Both the position numbers and the translations under genes were made by a program. Below are positions 63,825 through 64,000 of a stretch of 64,000 nt of DNA, piece by piece. Positions within the stretch are counted from its first letter, which is position 1; the number at the start of each line of letters is the position of its first letter. The notes under the pieces were generated by a model. The model saw only the letters and a program-made list of their open reading frames with translations, did no database searches and was not told the DNA's origin. The stretch covers positions 62,001-126,000 of the forward strand of contig NZ_CP114035.2 of the NCBI RefSeq assembly GCF_026898135.2. The letters run 5' to 3'. This DNA comes from Pseudomonas fortuita. Lineage in GTDB: Bacteria > Pseudomonadota > Gammaproteobacteria > Pseudomonadales > Pseudomonadaceae.

Positions 63825-63836
63825 GCGGCGTAACCC

Positions 63837-64000
63837 ATGCCCCGCTTCAGAACCACGCGTGGCATTGGCCTGCACCAGCCGCAGGTCAACGAGCATCACC
63901 TGCAGGCCTCCGGCCTGCCCGAGGATGGTCGACTGCGGCTGCTCAGTTTCAACATTCAGGTCGGCATCAGCACCGAGCGCTACCGGCATTACCTGACCCG
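63837..64000 (+). CDS. Endonuclease/exonuclease/phosphatase-family protein, N-terminal part
   Basis: Only about 54 codons lie in the window. After MPRFRTTRGIGLHQPQ the sequence LRLLSFNIQVGISTERYRHYL matches the first strand of the EEP (exonuclease III/DNase I-like) fold, with the metal-site asparagine in FNIQ. AGGCGG precedes ATG 63837. It lies 12 bp after the dsbA stop, so it is probably in the same transcript. The remainder is beyond the right edge. Confidence 0.8.
   Translation, partial: MPRFRTTRGIGLHQPQVNEHHLQASGLPEDGRLRLLSFNIQVGISTERYRHYLT

Overview
The window reads as a stretch of chromosome from a Pseudomonas of the P. putida group. Gene content and order (glyQS, tag, trkA, rsmB-fmt-def, dprA, hemF-aroE, betC, trpBA/trpI, osmC, prlC, the aa3 cytochrome oxidase cluster, metNIQ, katE, znuABC/zur, polA, engB, cytochrome c4, dsbA) match what I recall for the oriC-proximal part of P. 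putida chromosomes. Most intergenic gaps carry inverted pairs of the REP element typical of that group (core GCGGGC-GCCCGCTCCCACA and variants). The DNA is GC-rich with high coding density. No rRNA, tRNA, prophage, insertion sequence or CRISPR array was seen.

Layout. 1-9.6 kb: glycyl-tRNA synthetase (minus strand), 3-methyladenine glycosylase, a low-GC orphan gene, a lipid A-type acyltransferase, a TPR protein, then trkA, rsmB, fmt and def on the minus strand, with dprA and tsaC divergent. 10.2-12.0 kb: an accessory pocket with an orphan gene between diverged direct repeats, a small DUF3077-like gene behind a structured leader, and a 90-bp inverted repeat. 12-24.3 kb: quinone reductase, hemF-aroE, a choline-sulfate locus (SulP transporter, binding protein, sulfatase, LysR regulator), two small enzymes, and trpBA with trpI. 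24.3-34.2 kb: envelope and stress genes (DUF883, dodecin, two DUF1161 proteins, a luciferase-like enzyme, osmC, lipoproteins), a HAD phosphatase, a gamma-carbonic-anhydrase fold protein, prlC, and a radical SAM gene behind a LexA box.

34.6-46.6 kb: beta-carbonic anhydrase plus SulP transporter, then the complete aa3 oxidase operon with its assembly genes (coxB, coxA, ctaG, coxC, surf1-like, ctaA, ctaB, sco). 46.6-47.9 kb: a four-copy tandem array of a 336/337-bp unit made from the sco 3' end, the REP-bearing spacer and the metQ 3' end. 47.8-50.3 kb: metNIQ. 50.5-58 kb: katE, a lipoprotein, the zinc-uptake locus with a candidate Zur box, and homoserine kinase. 58-64 kb: polA, a candidate sRNA resembling ErsA in the polA-engB gap with an AlgU-type promoter, engB, two cytochromes c, dsbA, and the start of an endonuclease/exonuclease/phosphatase-family gene cut by the window edge.

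The observations most worth following are the sco-metQ tandem amplification, the ErsA-like sRNA, 15 exact TTATCCACA DnaA boxes (13 of them in the first 22 kb), the long inverted repeat next to qor, and the diverged direct repeats around the orphan gene at 10469-10912. Family assignments come from reading motifs and from memory; no database search was run.
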